This document shows, one piece after another, positions 1-9,334 of a stretch of DNA of 64,000 nt (positions within the stretch are counted from its first letter, which is position 1; each line of letters opens with the position of its first letter). Below the pieces are notes generated by a model that saw only the letters and a list, made by a program, of their open reading frames with translations, searched no databases and was not told where the DNA came from. The DNA is taken from the NCBI GenBank assembly GCA_043781855.1, contig JAYWBB010000083.1, forward strand, positions 34,502 through 98,501. The letters run 5' to 3'. The DNA comes from Nevskia sp043781855 (lineage in GTDB: Bacteria; Pseudomonadota; Gammaproteobacteria; Nevskiales; Nevskiaceae). Both the position numbers and the translations under genes were made by a program.

Positions 1-3000
1 GCGGTGAGGACCAGGGCCGGTTGCGGCTGGTAGTTGGCGTTGAAGGACACGATCTCCACGGTGTGGTCCAGCTGGAGGCCCGGCTGAGTGCCGTCGGTTT
101 CGTAGCGGTGTTCGAAGCGGCCGAGCGCGTTCCAGACATCGGTGGTGGTATCGCGATAGGCGACACCGACCTGCAGGCGGTCCTGCACCCTTTCGCCGCT
201 GACCGTGCCCTTGTTGCGCATGATCGCCAGGGCGTTGCGGCCGAGCAAGGTCCAGTCCCGATCCAGCTTGGCAGCGATACCGAGCGTGGTGAACACGCTG
301 TCGCTGGTCGTGGCGGTGCGGAGGTCGAGACGGGCCGAGCCTTTCCAGAATTCCTCGGCGGTGTAGTCGATGCCGAAAGTGACGGCGGCGGCTTCGCCCG
401 TGTTGGCGCCGATGCCGGTGCCGGCAAGAACATGGACCCGCTCGAAACTGGTGGAGACCCGCAGGCCCTTGGTGATTTCCCAGAGGTTGCGCAAGCCGAT
501 GGCCGCTTCGGTGTCGGCGCCGGAGAAGGCATCGCGTACCCGATACTCGCTGAATACATGGCTGTTCTTCGTGTAGTCGGCATCGAGACCGACCACGGTC
601 GCGTTCTGCGTCTGGCTGGTGTTCAGCGCATAGGGGCCGGAGAGGCTGGAAATCAATTCATGGCGCACGTAGAGCCGGCCGCGATCGGCGATCTGGTAAT
701 CGCCGCCGATGGCCGCGATCCGGCGATCGCTGTTCTGCACATCCTGCTCGTACTCCCCAAAAACGCCGGCCTCCGGCAGCCACGGCACCTGCGCCGCGAG
801 CTTCGCCTTGACGCTGGTGAATTCATTGGGCAGCGTGCCGGTGCTCAAGGGATTCGCCGGCGCGCCGGTTTCCTTGCCATGACGCAGCCCGACCTCAATC
901 CGCAGGGTTTTGGTGAGGCTGCGCTCGATGCTGGCGTACTCGCCCTCCCGTGCGCCTTGGTTGCTGAGGTCTTCGGTGCGCAGGACTTCGCTGCGCACCA
1001 GCGTCTGCTCATTCAGCCGATAGGTTAATTTGCCGCCCGCTTCGGAGCGGCCCCGGGACAGGTAGGACCCGGCATTGTCGAAGGCCAGATCGGTTCTCGC
1101 GAAATACGCCTGCGCTTGCAGATCCTTGTCTTCGTGACGCAGCTCGACGCGCTCGGCGTCGCCGGTGCCCCGCGACGCCTTGTCGGTTCGCGCCAGTTCG
1201 CCGGTCAGGAAAGTTTTCTCGGTGAGCTTCACCGTGGCGTTGACGCCGACCAGCGTGGCTTTGTCCTGTGGGTTTTCATCGCGGACGGCGATCGCGCCGA
1301 CCTCGACTCTATCGGTGAGTTTGACCTGCGCATCGACGCCGGCCACCCAGAATTCCTTGCCGCCCAGGTCTGCTTCATAGGTGATGCGGATCGACTGCGG
1401 ATTGAAACTGGAATCCAGGCTCGCGATCGGGCTTCTGAAAATGATCTGGCCGGTCAATTGCTCCACTTCGTAATCGCTGAACCGGGTCTGCGGCGTCGTC
1501 TTCAGGACGATGCCCGGCTGGCTGCGGTCGCGCACCAGGATTTCGACTTTCTCGCTGTTCTCGAGGGCGTCGGTGCGCGTAAGACGGTAAGGGCCCGAGG
1601 TGCCGTTGGCGGGAATTTCGTCGATGATCTGCGTGGTGCTGTCGCGGCTCGCGAAGGCGTTGACCGCGACGCGCTGGTTCTCGAAATGTTCCTGCGCGCC
1701 CGTGAGCGAACGGCTGTAAACGCCGAGCTTGCGCGTCGTCGTCGGGTTCTGCGTGATGAAGTCGCCGTAGAGCAAATAGGATTTGTTCTTGTCCACCCGC
1801 ACGTAAAGCTGCGACGTGGATTGCGCGTCGAAGCGACGTATCGACGAGTCGCCATAGACCGGATAGAACTCATCAGGCTGGATGTCGCGGAACAGACGTT
1901 GGCGAGTGTCCTTGTCCGAGTCGTAGGCAAGGGTCAAAAGATATTCGCCCTTGACCTTGCCTTTCAGGAACAACGCAGTCCGCGCCGCCGCCTGTAATTT
2001 TCCGTCGTTGGACGTGGTCGACAGATTGTTCAGCTCCTGCTCGAAGTGGTCCTGTTTGCGTGAAGGCACCAGCGCTCGCGTATCCAGTTTGCTCAGGTTC
2101 AGCACGCCTTCGATGACGCCCGCGGCGATCAGCGGCCGCAGATTCGGCAGGAAATCCATGCGCGATTCCGCTTGCAGAATGCCGCTGCTGACGCGCACCA
2201 GCGTCTCACCGGGCGTGTCCGGGGCGCTGAGCAGGAATTCGCCGCGGCCACCCTCGATGAAAACCTGGACCCCGGGCTCGCGCGAGTCGAGGTCTTCGAC
2301 CTGCCAGACGCCGGTGCTCGCTTCGAGCGTGATCGGCGTGCGCACCGTGACCGGCACGCCGTGCGCGTCGGACAGTTTGACGATGACCCTGGCGGTCGAG
2401 AGACCGTCGGCGATACCGGCCGAGGGCAGCAGCACTTCGAGTTTGCCGAGCTGGTCCGGTGCGATCAGGGTGATGCTCGCCGCACCGCGCTCATTGCCGA
2501 ATTCGTCAAGCTGGCGCGCACGCAATTCGTTCGGGCCGGGTTTCAGGCTGATGCCGATGAATTCCCAGGCTTGCAAGTGCTGGTCCGCCAGCACGCTCTT
2601 TTTGCCGACCCGCGAAAGCGGCACGTCGGTGCCGTTCACGCTCAGGTGGAAAATGCTGCCAGCGGCGCCCTTGATGCGGATGTTGGTCTGCGCGATGGGC
2701 AGGGTGTCGCGGTCCTTGAGATCGACGAAACCAAAACTGTTATCCATGCCGGGCAGCAGCTTCTCCAGATCAACCGTCGGCAACTTCGCGATCAGGCCGC
2801 TGGTCGGTCCCAGCGTGATCGGCGCGGCATCATGCCGAGGCGCCACCGGAACGAAGCCCGGAACCGGCGCTACCGTGGTCGCGCCCAGCGTTCCCGAGGC
2901 CGGTTGCGCCTTCACGTCACCCGGCGGGCGCGTCCGCGGATCCGCTTCCAGGCGCTGCGACAGCGCGCGTTCGGTCTCCTCGCCGGATACCGGATCCGGT

Positions 3001-5606
3001 TTCGCGCGGCGGGTCTTGACCTCTTCCAGCACCGCCGCGCTGCATGAGCCCTCGGCGAAGTTGGCCTTGAACAGTTCACCATTCTTGAGATCGACGAAGC
3101 TGCTGCCGGCGTCGCCGGCGTTGCGATTGTTGAGCGCGACGAGCTCGGAGCCGATCGGCATCGTGGTCCGGTCCAGCTTCAGTACATGGGTAAGCGGCGA
3201 TAGGCCGTAGAAACTGTATTTACCCTCGCTGTCGGAAACGGCGCTGGTGCCGTCCTCCAGATAGATGCGCACGCCGGGGATGCCCAGTTCGCCGTCGTCC
3301 TGCACGCTGCTGCGATTGCAATCCAGAAAAACCTTGCCGACGATGAAACCTTTATCGGAGAACACGCCGCCCTGGACCTGTACCCGGGCGCTGCCGAGAT
3401 TGGAGACACCGCCATTGAAGCTCGCCCGTGCGCGGTTGGTGCCGTCACCCTCAAGGGCGCCCGGGCCGACACGTACGCGATAAGTCAGCAGGATTTCCGC
3501 GCTGGCGTTGAGACTGCCGATATTGAACGCAAGTCGTGGTCCGCGGCCACCGCTCGGGTCCGCTAGCGCCTGACCGTTGACCCGCGCGGTGCCGGGCTGG
3601 TAGGCGAAGCCGGCCGGAAGATCGTCGCTGACCACTACGCCCGGAGTGCCGAGCGCTACGGCGCCGTTGTTGCGCACCTTGATGCTGTAATCGAGAAAGT
3701 CGGCGATCTCGACAACCGAGCGGGACGCCAGCTTCTGAATGAACAAACCGGTGTTGTCAGCCGGATCGAGCGGCACGTCGAAAGTGACCGACACGGTACC
3801 GGGGCCGAGATTGAAGTTGCCGCCATAAGAGCCGCCCCGGATAGCGCCGGCGGCGTCGATAACCCGTCCTGCCGGTAATTGCCCGGCCGGCACCGTCGAG
3901 GGAAACGACAGCCCGCCCGGTGGCGTCACGGCCAGGCAGTAGTCGCCTGCGGCAACGAGTTCGAACGTGTAGCGACCGTCGGGCGCGGTGACGACGGTCG
4001 AGAGCGCCGGCACGATCGCGCCGTTGACGATCTGCGTGACGCTGGCCGGGGTCGTCGTGCAGCCGCCAGCGCCGTCGCCGCGCAGCAGCGTCACCGTCGC
4101 ACCGCTCACCGGCTGGTTGGTTCGGCTGTTGAACACCACGCCGGCCGGATCGACGAGCGTGACCTGGGTGACGATGGGCACACCGCAACCCTGCAGTGAG
4201 ACGTTGATCCGATCGCGGCTATTGCCCTCGACGACGCCGTCGTTCGCGACCACCGGCGGCTGCCGCGTCGGCACCACCGGAAGCGTGAACACGCCCGTAT
4301 TGGGCCCGGTCTCGGTCGCCGTGAAGGTTTCGCTCTCACCGCTCGGGCCGGTGATCAGAGCCGTGCGCGTCTCGGCGACATCCGGACGCGCGTTGCAGGC
4401 GGCAGCGTCCGCGCGCAGAAACAGTGTGCCACCCAGAAGCGCGATGGGCGCGATCGTCGCGTAATCCGGGGCGGTGTAGTTGACGATTTGCGCCGAGACT
4501 GTCGGCAGTATCGTGACCACCGTCGCCGACTGTACGACGGCGGTAACCGGATTCACGCCGTCCTGAAAAAATCCCTGCGCCGCATTGCTGATGGCGCCAC
4601 TGCCGTTCGACGCCGCGTTGGCATTGACGCGAACGGTGAAGCGCAGATCGACGCTGGCGCCGCTGGCCAGGCTGACCATGGCGAGGCCGACGGCGTCAAC
4701 ATCGACCAGGTTGCTCGGCGGCAGCGAAGTGTAGGTATGCAGCGCAGCGCCGACACGATGGTAGAGCGCAGTCGTCGTCGCCGGCGTCGGCGCGGTGATC
4801 GCGACCAGCGTCGTATTGGCCGGTAGGAGATCGCGGATCAACACCGGCTGCGCGGCGACGCCGTCGATCACCACGGGCTGGCCGCCGGCGACCGTGATGG
4901 CGCCGGGATTGCGCAGACTGACCTGGTAGCCTACCGAGTCCCCTGGCTGCGCATTGGCCACGGAAACCTGCTTGGCAATGGCCAGCGTCGCGGCGCCGAC
5001 GACGTGGACGGTGTCGGTGAGCGGAGGAACTGCAGGCGAACCGCCGGTAGTGGTTCGCGTGGGGTCGAAGCCGCTGGTGGCGTCCACCCTTAGGCTCGCG
5101 ACGCTACCCTGTGGCGCGCTTGCCGGGATCGTCGCGGCCACCACGAAACGAAACACGCCGCCCGCGGCCAGCGTGCCGGTGCCGGTCAGCGGAGTCGTAT
5201 TGTCCGGCAGGCCGTTGCCATCGGCGTCGGCAAAGATTTGCAGCGTGGTGAGTGTGCCCGACGCGGGACTGAGCAAGAGCGCGAACGCGTCGGCGCCGTT
5301 GCCGGTATTGGTCAGGATATGCGGGAAATAAACCGTCGCACCCGGCGTGCCGGACAGCGTGTTGTTGGCGACCAGCGTAAAGCTCGCCACCTGGGCCACG
5401 GTGAGCTGGACGGTGTTCGACGCGCTGGAGCGGTTGAGCCCCTCGCCGTCGATGAAGGTGGCAGTGGCCTGGTTGGTGACCAACGATCCCGCCGCAGGCG
5501 ACGCCGCATGCGCAAGGCTGGCGAGGCACAGGAGTGCGAGCGCGAGGAACCAGTTCCCCCATCGCCCCCGTCTCGCTGAGCCCGCATCTGCGTAGGTTGT
5601 CGTCAT
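1..5606 (-). CDS. Giant exported DUF11/SdrD-like repeat protein with C-terminal barrel-like region (partial at left edge)
   Basis: An open minus-strand frame starts at ATG 5606 and runs off the left edge without a stop (at least 1868 codons). The N-terminus has a charged start and a hydrophobic stretch ending LASLAHA, a signal peptide with likely cleavage after AHA. Residues about 40-190 and 620-750 look like DUF11 Ig-like repeats (DFLDYSIKVRNNG, VVSDDLPAGFAY). About 480-590 is Cna-B-like (PVSGATVTLLRG, APDGRYTFELVAAGDYCL) and about 755-830 is SdrD-like (GKVFLDCNRSSVQDDGELG). From about residue 1160 to the edge the sequence alternates polar and aromatic residues (VYGDSSIRRFDAQ, YLLYGDF, KTLRIEVGLRHGKE), as in outer-membrane beta-barrels. 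It follows two related exported repeat proteins on the same strand. I infer a surface or outer-membrane protein, perhaps displaying or exporting the adjacent repeats. No precise function is recognised. Confidence 0.85.
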   Translation of the reverse strand, partial: MTTTYADAGSARRGRWGNWFLALALLCLASLAHAASPAAGSLVTNQATATFIDGEGLNRSSASNTVQLTVAQVASFTLVANNTLSGTPGATVYFPHILTNTGNGADAFALLLSPASGTLTTLQIFADADGNGLPDNTTPLTGTGTLAAGGVFRFVVAATIPASAPQGSVASLRVDATSGFDPTRTTTGGSPAVPPLTDTVHVVGAATLAIAKQVSVANAQPGDSVGYQVSLRNPGAITVAGGQPVVIDGVAAQPVLIRDLLPANTTLVAITAPTPATTTALYHRVGAALHTYTSLPPSNLVDVDAVGLAMVSLASGASVDLRFTVRVNANAASNGSGAISNAAQGFFQDGVNPVTAVVQSATVVTILPTVSAQIVNYTAPDYATIAPIALLGGTLFLRADAAACNARPDVAETRTALITGPSGESETFTATETGPNTGVFTLPVVPTRQPPVVANDGVVEGNSRDRINVSLQGCGVPIVTQVTLVDPAGVVFNSRTNQPVSGATVTLLRGDGAGGCTTTPASVTQIVNGAIVPALSTVVTAPDGRYTFELVAAGDYCLAVTPPGGLSFPSTVPAGQLPAGRVIDAAGAIRGGSYGGNFNLGPGTVSVTFDVPLDPADNTGLFIQKLASRSVVEIADFLDYSIKVRNNGAVALGTPGVVVSDDLPAGFAYQPGTARVNGQALADPSGGRGPRLAFNIGSLNASAEILLTYRVRVGPGALEGDGTNRARASFNGGVSNLGSARVQVQGGVFSDKGFIVGKVFLDCNRSSVQDDGELGIPGVRIYLEDGTSAVSDSEGKYSFYGLSPLTHVLKLDRTTMPIGSELVALNNRNAGDAGSSFVDLKNGELFKANFAEGSCSAAVLEEVKTRRAKPDPVSGEETERALSQRLEADPRTRPPGDVKAQPASGTLGATTVAPVPGFVPVAPRHDAAPITLGPTSGLIAKLPTVDLEKLLPGMDNSFGFVDLKDRDTLPIAQTNIRIKGAAGSIFHLSVNGTDVPLSRVGKKSVLADQHLQAWEFIGISLKPGPNELRARQLDEFGNERGAASITLIAPDQLGKLEVLLPSAGIADGLSTARVIVKLSDAHGVPVTVRTPITLEASTGVWQVEDLDSREPGVQVFIEGGRGEFLLSAPDTPGETLVRVSSGILQAESRMDFLPNLRPLIAAGVIEGVLNLSKLDTRALVPSRKQDHFEQELNNLSTTSNDGKLQAAARTALFLKGKVKGEYLLTLAYDSDKDTRQRLFRDIQPDEFYPVYGDSSIRRFDAQSTSQLYVRVDKNKSYLLYGDFITQNPTTTRKLGVYSRSLTGAQEHFENQRVAVNAFASRDSTTQIIDEIPANGTSGPYRLTRTDALENSEKVEILVRDRSQPGIVLKTTPQTRFSDYEVEQLTGQIIFRSPIASLDSSFNPQSIRITYEADLGGKEFWVAGVDAQVKLTDRVEVGAIAVRDENPQDKATLVGVNATVKLTEKTFLTGELARTDKASRGTGDAERVELRHEDKDLQAQAYFARTDLAFDNAGSYLSRGRSEAGGKLTYRLNEQTLVRSEVLRTEDLSNQGAREGEYASIERSLTKTLRIEVGLRHGKETGAPANPLSTGTLPNEFTSVKAKLAAQVPWLPEAGVFGEYEQDVQNSDRRIAAIGGDYQIADRGRLYVRHELISSLSGPYALNTSQTQNATVVGLDADYTKNSHVFSEYRVRDAFSGADTEAAIGLRNLWEITKGLRVSTSFERVHVLAGTGIGANTGEAAAVTFGIDYTAEEFWKGSARLDLRTATTSDSVFTTLGIAAKLDRDWTLLGRNALAIMRNKGTVSGERVQDRLQVGVAYRDTTTDVWNALGRFEHRYETDGTQPGLQLDHTVEIVSFNANYQPQPALVLT

Positions 5607-5690
5607 CGTGTCTGACCGCAGTGGTGCTGCACCCCCGAAATTCAGTGATGCAGGTGCGGTCCCACTGAGCTCATTCCCGAGGCAGGAGAC

Positions 5691-5720
5691 GGCCACCGAC
5701 GGAGTGATCCATCGGTGGCC
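5691..5720 (-). other. Intergenic stem-loop between the two large repeat-protein genes
   Basis: GGCCACCGA at 5691-5699 and TCGGTGGCC at 5712-5720 form a perfect 9-bp stem with a 12-nt loop, just after the stop of the 890-aa gene and about 85 bp before the start of the giant gene. No T-tract follows on the minus strand, so a classic terminator is unlikely. An mRNA-stabilising or attenuating hairpin that separates expression of the two genes is a reasonable inference. Confidence 0.5.
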
Positions 5721-5727
5721 GTGCCTG

Positions 5728-8400
5728 TTACGGGTTGATCCGCGCGCAGAACGTCAGCTGGAACGAGGCAGTCGACGCCAGCGTCGCGAGCGACGCCGTG
5801 ACCGTGCCGCCGGCGCCGTTCGCGGACGTGCCGCCAACGGTCGCACCACCGGTCGCGGCCGGTACGCCGCAGCTATCGGCACGGGTGGTGTTGGCCGGAA
5901 TGTTGTCGCTCAGCACGATGCCGGTGATCGCTCCGGCGGTCGTATTGGTTGCCGTGATCCGGTAGGCGATGCACTGCCCCGGCGCCGTCGACGGTCCGGC
6001 CGGAATGGCCGCAGTCGAATAGCCGCTCGGCGTGAGGTTCGTGCACAGCACCGCCACCTGATCCTTGACCAGCAACAGTCCGTTGGTAACGGTAGTGGTG
6101 TCGTTGGCCGAAGCTGTCGACGCGCCGCCATTATAAGTCGCCGTGACCGTCGTTACGTCAGGCGGATTGATCGGCGATGCGCTGCCGGGTGCGAACACGC
6201 GCACGAACAAGGTCGCGCTGGCGTTCACCGCGAGCGGCAGCGTGGTCGCCGTGGTCACCTGCGCATCGGTGCCGACGTCGAGAACGCCGTTGCCGTTGGT
6301 GTCGATATACAGCGCCGAGGTCCAACCGGCCGCGATCTGGCTGTCGGTGAGGAAGCCGGCCGGGAAGGTCGCGGTTTCCGCTGCATTGCCGCGGTTGCTC
6401 AGGGTGTGGACGTAGGTCACCGCGCCACCCGGGAAAGTCTGCTGCGCGCCGTTGGGCGTGAGCACCACGTTGTGAACCGCATTCACCGTCACGGCGTCGA
6501 CGATGGTGTCTGCGGCGCCTGGCGTGGTCGGCGACTGTACCTGGTAGGTGATATTGGACGTACCGGCCGGGGCATTGCCGGTATTGGCCGGAGGAATGTT
6601 GGCCACGGCGCACACCAGCGTGTTCCTGCCGGCGGCGAGCGGTCCGGTATTGGTCAGCGCCGCGCCGAGGGTCGAACAGTTGCCGGCGCCACCGTCGCGG
6701 AAGAACGTCACCGTCCAGCCGGTCGGCAGGGCCGAAGTCACCGACAGGTTGTACGAATCGGCCGACGCGCCGGTGTTGTTGACATACAGCTGGAACGCGC
6801 TGGTCGTCGCGGCGGCGGCGGCGGGTGTCACGGTATTGGTCACGATCACCGTGGCGACACCCGGACCGAAGCCGGTGGTCGCGGCATTGCCGGCGGCGGC
6901 GGTGCCTGCTGGCGTGCTGTCTGCCCGCGCGGTGTTGTTGGTCAAATCCACCGTGTTGTTGGTGATCACGGTCAGCGTGTCGGTAGCCGTCGCGGTGACG
7001 GTCGGATTGAGTGCCGAGGTCGCCGTCTTCGTGACCGAGAACGGGCCGCCCGTCGCCGATGTCGGCAGGGTCGCCCTGAGCACGACGTTGTAGCTCGCCC
7101 CGGGCGCCAGCGGGCCGGTGTCCGGCCTGCCGTCGCCATTGCTGTCGAACAGGGTGGTGGCGCCGTCGCTCTGATACAGCGCGAAGGTGGTGCCGGCGGG
7201 GAAGTTGTTGCCTGGGCTGCCGGGCGCCGGGAAGGTGATGTCGAAGCTGTCGGTACCGGTGCCGTTGTTGGTGATGGCGTTGGTGAAACTCACCGTCCCG
7301 CCTTGACCGGCGGCGGCCACCGTGGCGCCCGTCGCCGAGACGGCTGCGGTCTGCAACACGCTGTAGGTGACCGAGTTGGTGTTGGCCGTGGTCTGGGTGG
7401 ACGTCGCGAAGGTCGCCGTGTTGGTCGTGTTCGCCGCGTTGGCGGGTGTCGTCGGCGCCTGGCCGCTGGCGACGGTGATCTGGAATGTCACCGTGCCGGA
7501 AACTCCTGCCGCCACGGACGTGATGGTGGCGCTCACCGTGCTGCCGGTCACCGTGTAGTTGATGCCTGCGGGATCGCCACCGGCGGCGTCGGACAGTGCT
7601 GTCGCGCCGGATGCGCTCCAGCGGCCGCTGTTCGCCACGTAGGTCATGCCGGACGGAAGCGCATCGGTCAGCGCCACGTTGGCCGCAGCCTGGGTGCCGG
7701 AATTGGTGAACGACAAGGTGACGGTGATCGGCCCGGTCGAGGGTGAGGGCCCCGAGGTCGTGGACAACGCCTTGGTGACGTTGATCACCGAGTTGGCGAC
7801 AGTCGTCGTATCGGTATTGCTGGCGGTGTTGGCTGCCGTATCCGTAGCCGTCAGCGTGATGGTGCCGGTCTGGCCTGCCGTAGCGCCGGCTGGAACCACG
7901 CCCGCCACGACATATCTGAATTGCCCACCCGCCGGTATCGCGCCGCTGGAGGTGATCGGCGTGGCGTTGTCCGGCAAACCGTCGCCATTCGCGTCGATGT
8001 AATAGACGAGACCGGTGTGCGTGAACGCGCCACCGGTGGTCGCCGCGTTCAACGCATACGTGTCGGCGCCATTGCCGGTGTTGGTGATGGTGTGCGGGTA
8101 ATACACCGTTTGCCCCGGCGCGGCAGTCTTGGCGCCGTTGGCGGTCAGGGTGAAGCTCCTGACCTGGGATACCGTCGTCTGGACCAGATTCGACGCCGTC
8201 GTGCGGATCGTGCCGGTCGTATCCTGGTAGGTCGCCGTCGCCTGGTTGCCAATCACGGTGCCCGCAGCGGGGGTTGCTGTCTGCGCAAACGCGACGTTGC
8301 CGAAGAGCAAGATTGCGATGGCCAGCACGCTGGCACGGATTGACGGCCTGCGCGCACGCGCCCGCAGGGTCGTTGAGGTGACGGTATTCATTGATTTCAT
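5728..8400 (-). CDS. Exported DUF11 repeat protein (890 aa)
   Basis: It begins with a long basic n-region and a hydrophobic core ending FGNVAFAQ, a signal peptide. The mature part is a chain of about six Ig-like DUF11/conserved-repeat units, marked by TITNTGNGADTYAL, SFTNSGTQAAANVALTDALP, NAITNNGTGTDSFDITF, YVHTLSNRGNAAETATF and RITATNTTAGAITGIVLSDN, interspersed with acidic YIDANGDGLPDN-type loops. It is very rich in Thr, Ala and Gly and has few Lys. There is no C-terminal sorting motif or barrel; it simply ends CARINP. AGGGAAGGG lies directly before ATG 8400, and a second ATG at 8391 has better spacing and could be the true start. It sits between a small homologous exported protein and the giant barrel-bearing protein, so it may be a secreted filament or adhesin partner. 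The function is inferred from architecture only. Confidence 0.85.
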   Translation of the reverse strand: MKSMNTVTSTTLRARARRPSIRASVLAIAILLFGNVAFAQTATPAAGTVIGNQATATYQDTTGTIRTTASNLVQTTVSQVRSFTLTANGAKTAAPGQTVYYPHTITNTGNGADTYALNAATTGGAFTHTGLVYYIDANGDGLPDNATPITSSGAIPAGGQFRYVVAGVVPAGATAGQTGTITLTATDTAANTASNTDTTTVANSVINVTKALSTTSGPSPSTGPITVTLSFTNSGTQAAANVALTDALPSGMTYVANSGRWSASGATALSDAAGGDPAGINYTVTGSTVSATITSVAAGVSGTVTFQITVASGQAPTTPANAANTTNTATFATSTQTTANTNSVTYSVLQTAAVSATGATVAAAGQGGTVSFTNAITNNGTGTDSFDITFPAPGSPGNNFPAGTTFALYQSDGATTLFDSNGDGRPDTGPLAPGASYNVVLRATLPTSATGGPFSVTKTATSALNPTVTATATDTLTVITNNTVDLTNNTARADSTPAGTAAAGNAATTGFGPGVATVIVTNTVTPAAAAATTSAFQLYVNNTGASADSYNLSVTSALPTGWTVTFFRDGGAGNCSTLGAALTNTGPLAAGRNTLVCAVANIPPANTGNAPAGTSNITYQVQSPTTPGAADTIVDAVTVNAVHNVVLTPNGAQQTFPGGAVTYVHTLSNRGNAAETATFPAGFLTDSQIAAGWTSALYIDTNGNGVLDVGTDAQVTTATTLPLAVNASATLFVRVFAPGSASPINPPDVTTVTATYNGGASTASANDTTTVTNGLLLVKDQVAVLCTNLTPSGYSTAAIPAGPSTAPGQCIAYRITATNTTAGAITGIVLSDNIPANTTRADSCGVPAATGGATVGGTSANGAGGTVTASLATLASTASFQLTFCARINP

Positions 8401-8559
8401 CCCTTCCCTAAAAAATATTTCTAGTTTTGTGAATTACTACAACTATTCTGGCGGACGCTACGCGGCTGATCGGAGGCTGGATGCGTGATTGCCTGCGCCG
8501 GACCGATCAACGGCGCACTTCAAGGCATTCATTTGCAGGCGCAGTCGATCTTTCCGCGT

Positions 8560-9081
8560 TCAAGGCCGGATTCCCGGCGACGCTGCACCCACGGGCGCGG
8601 GGGCCATCAAAAGCCTTACGCGCGCGCTGTACTTCAGACTTGTGCCCACTGCCAGATCCCGGGCGGCCCAGCGCAGAAATCGGTATTCGGAATACGGCAC
8701 CAGTTGTTCAGCCGATTCGCCGTTGGCCTGCTTCACCTTCCGCTTCAACGGCTCTGGCTCATAAATTTTGCCGTCGAGGCTCGCGGAAGCGGGTGCCGGT
8801 CTTCCTGAACCGGGCAGATATTCAGTGCCGACGGGTATCGGCAATGTGGCTTCCAGTTTCCTCGCGACATCCTTGCCGGCATTTCGGTATTCCGCGACGT
8901 ACTCGAGTAGATCGCCCGGTTTTGCGGCGTTCGCCGGCACCGCTATTTCCTTGCCGTCCGCCTGGGCCGAGATACGGCTGACTGCCAGCGTGCTGGTGAC
9001 GGAATCACTGCTCTGAGTCCACCCGGGCTGACTGATTGTCAGCAGTAGAAGACATGAAAAACATTTGCTGAAAGTGTGCAC
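8560..9081 (-). CDS. Small exported DUF11-like protein (173 aa)
   Basis: It starts at GTG 9081, chosen because GGGGAG lies 5 nt upstream. The first 23 residues (FSCLLLLTISQPGWTQ) form a signal peptide. The rest is one Ig-like unit with the DUF11 pattern: PGDLLEYVAEYRNAGKD, then LEATLPIPVGTEYLPGS, and a closing LRWAARDLAVGTSLKYSARV strand pair. It is the first gene of the three-gene minus-strand locus, 159 bp ahead of the 890-aa repeat protein. Proteins of this type accompany larger DUF11 proteins in other proteobacteria, but I know of no established function. A periplasmic or surface accessory subunit is the best inference. Confidence 0.75.
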   Translation of the reverse strand: MHTFSKCFSCLLLLTISQPGWTQSSDSVTSTLAVSRISAQADGKEIAVPANAAKPGDLLEYVAEYRNAGKDVARKLEATLPIPVGTEYLPGSGRPAPASASLDGKIYEPEPLKRKVKQANGESAEQLVPYSEYRFLRWAARDLAVGTSLKYSARVRLLMAPAPVGAASPGIRP

Positions 9082-9177
9082 TGCAACTCCCCGTCGCTCT
9101 TGAATTTTGTTGTCATATGAATGTCATCTGCTTCACTTTTCGGCGGCGTTTTCTTGACGTGTCGCCGCAAATCATCT

Positions 9178-9227
9178 GTTTCTGGCAATACCGCAGACGC
9201 ATCGTTTGTAGCGGCTACGCCAGAAAC
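9178..9227. repeat. Nested inverted repeats in the promoter gap
   Basis: GTTTCTGGC at 9178-9186 pairs with GCCAGAAAC at 9219-9227, a perfect 9-bp inverted repeat across 32 bp. Inside it, GTAGC-G-GCTAC at 9208-9218 is another perfect dyad. The AT-richer gap 9082-9552 holds no convincing gene and separates the minus-strand repeat-protein locus from plus-strand yihY, so it must carry both promoters. Confidence 0.5.
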
Positions 9228-9281
9228 GTGCCACTAGCAAAACCACTTCATATGGGTTACCGCGGCACCTCATAACTGGCA

Positions 9282-9334
9282 TCATTTGTCAGCAAATGAC
9301 TTTAATTGTCGAACAACATGAATTGTCGTACAAC
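9282..9334. promoter_or_regulatory. Putative operator cluster: one palindrome and two tandem TTGTCG(A/T)ACAA sites
   Basis: TCATTTG-TCAG-CAAATGA (9282-9299) is a 7-bp-arm palindrome. Next to it AATTGTCGAACAAC (9304-9317) and AATTGTCGTACAAC (9321-9334) are 14-bp direct repeats with one mismatch, spaced 17 bp apart. Each holds a TTGT-N3-ACAA dyad. This looks like a regulator binding array. The regulator is unknown; GntR-type sites have similar symmetry, but that is only a suggestion. Confidence 0.5.

Noticed and set aside
5608..7746. A 712-codon plus-strand open frame opposite the repeat-protein gene
   Set aside because: It is rich in Arg, Gly and His with no domain, and mirrors the low-complexity, GC-biased codons of the real minus-strand gene with its signal peptide and DUF11 repeats.
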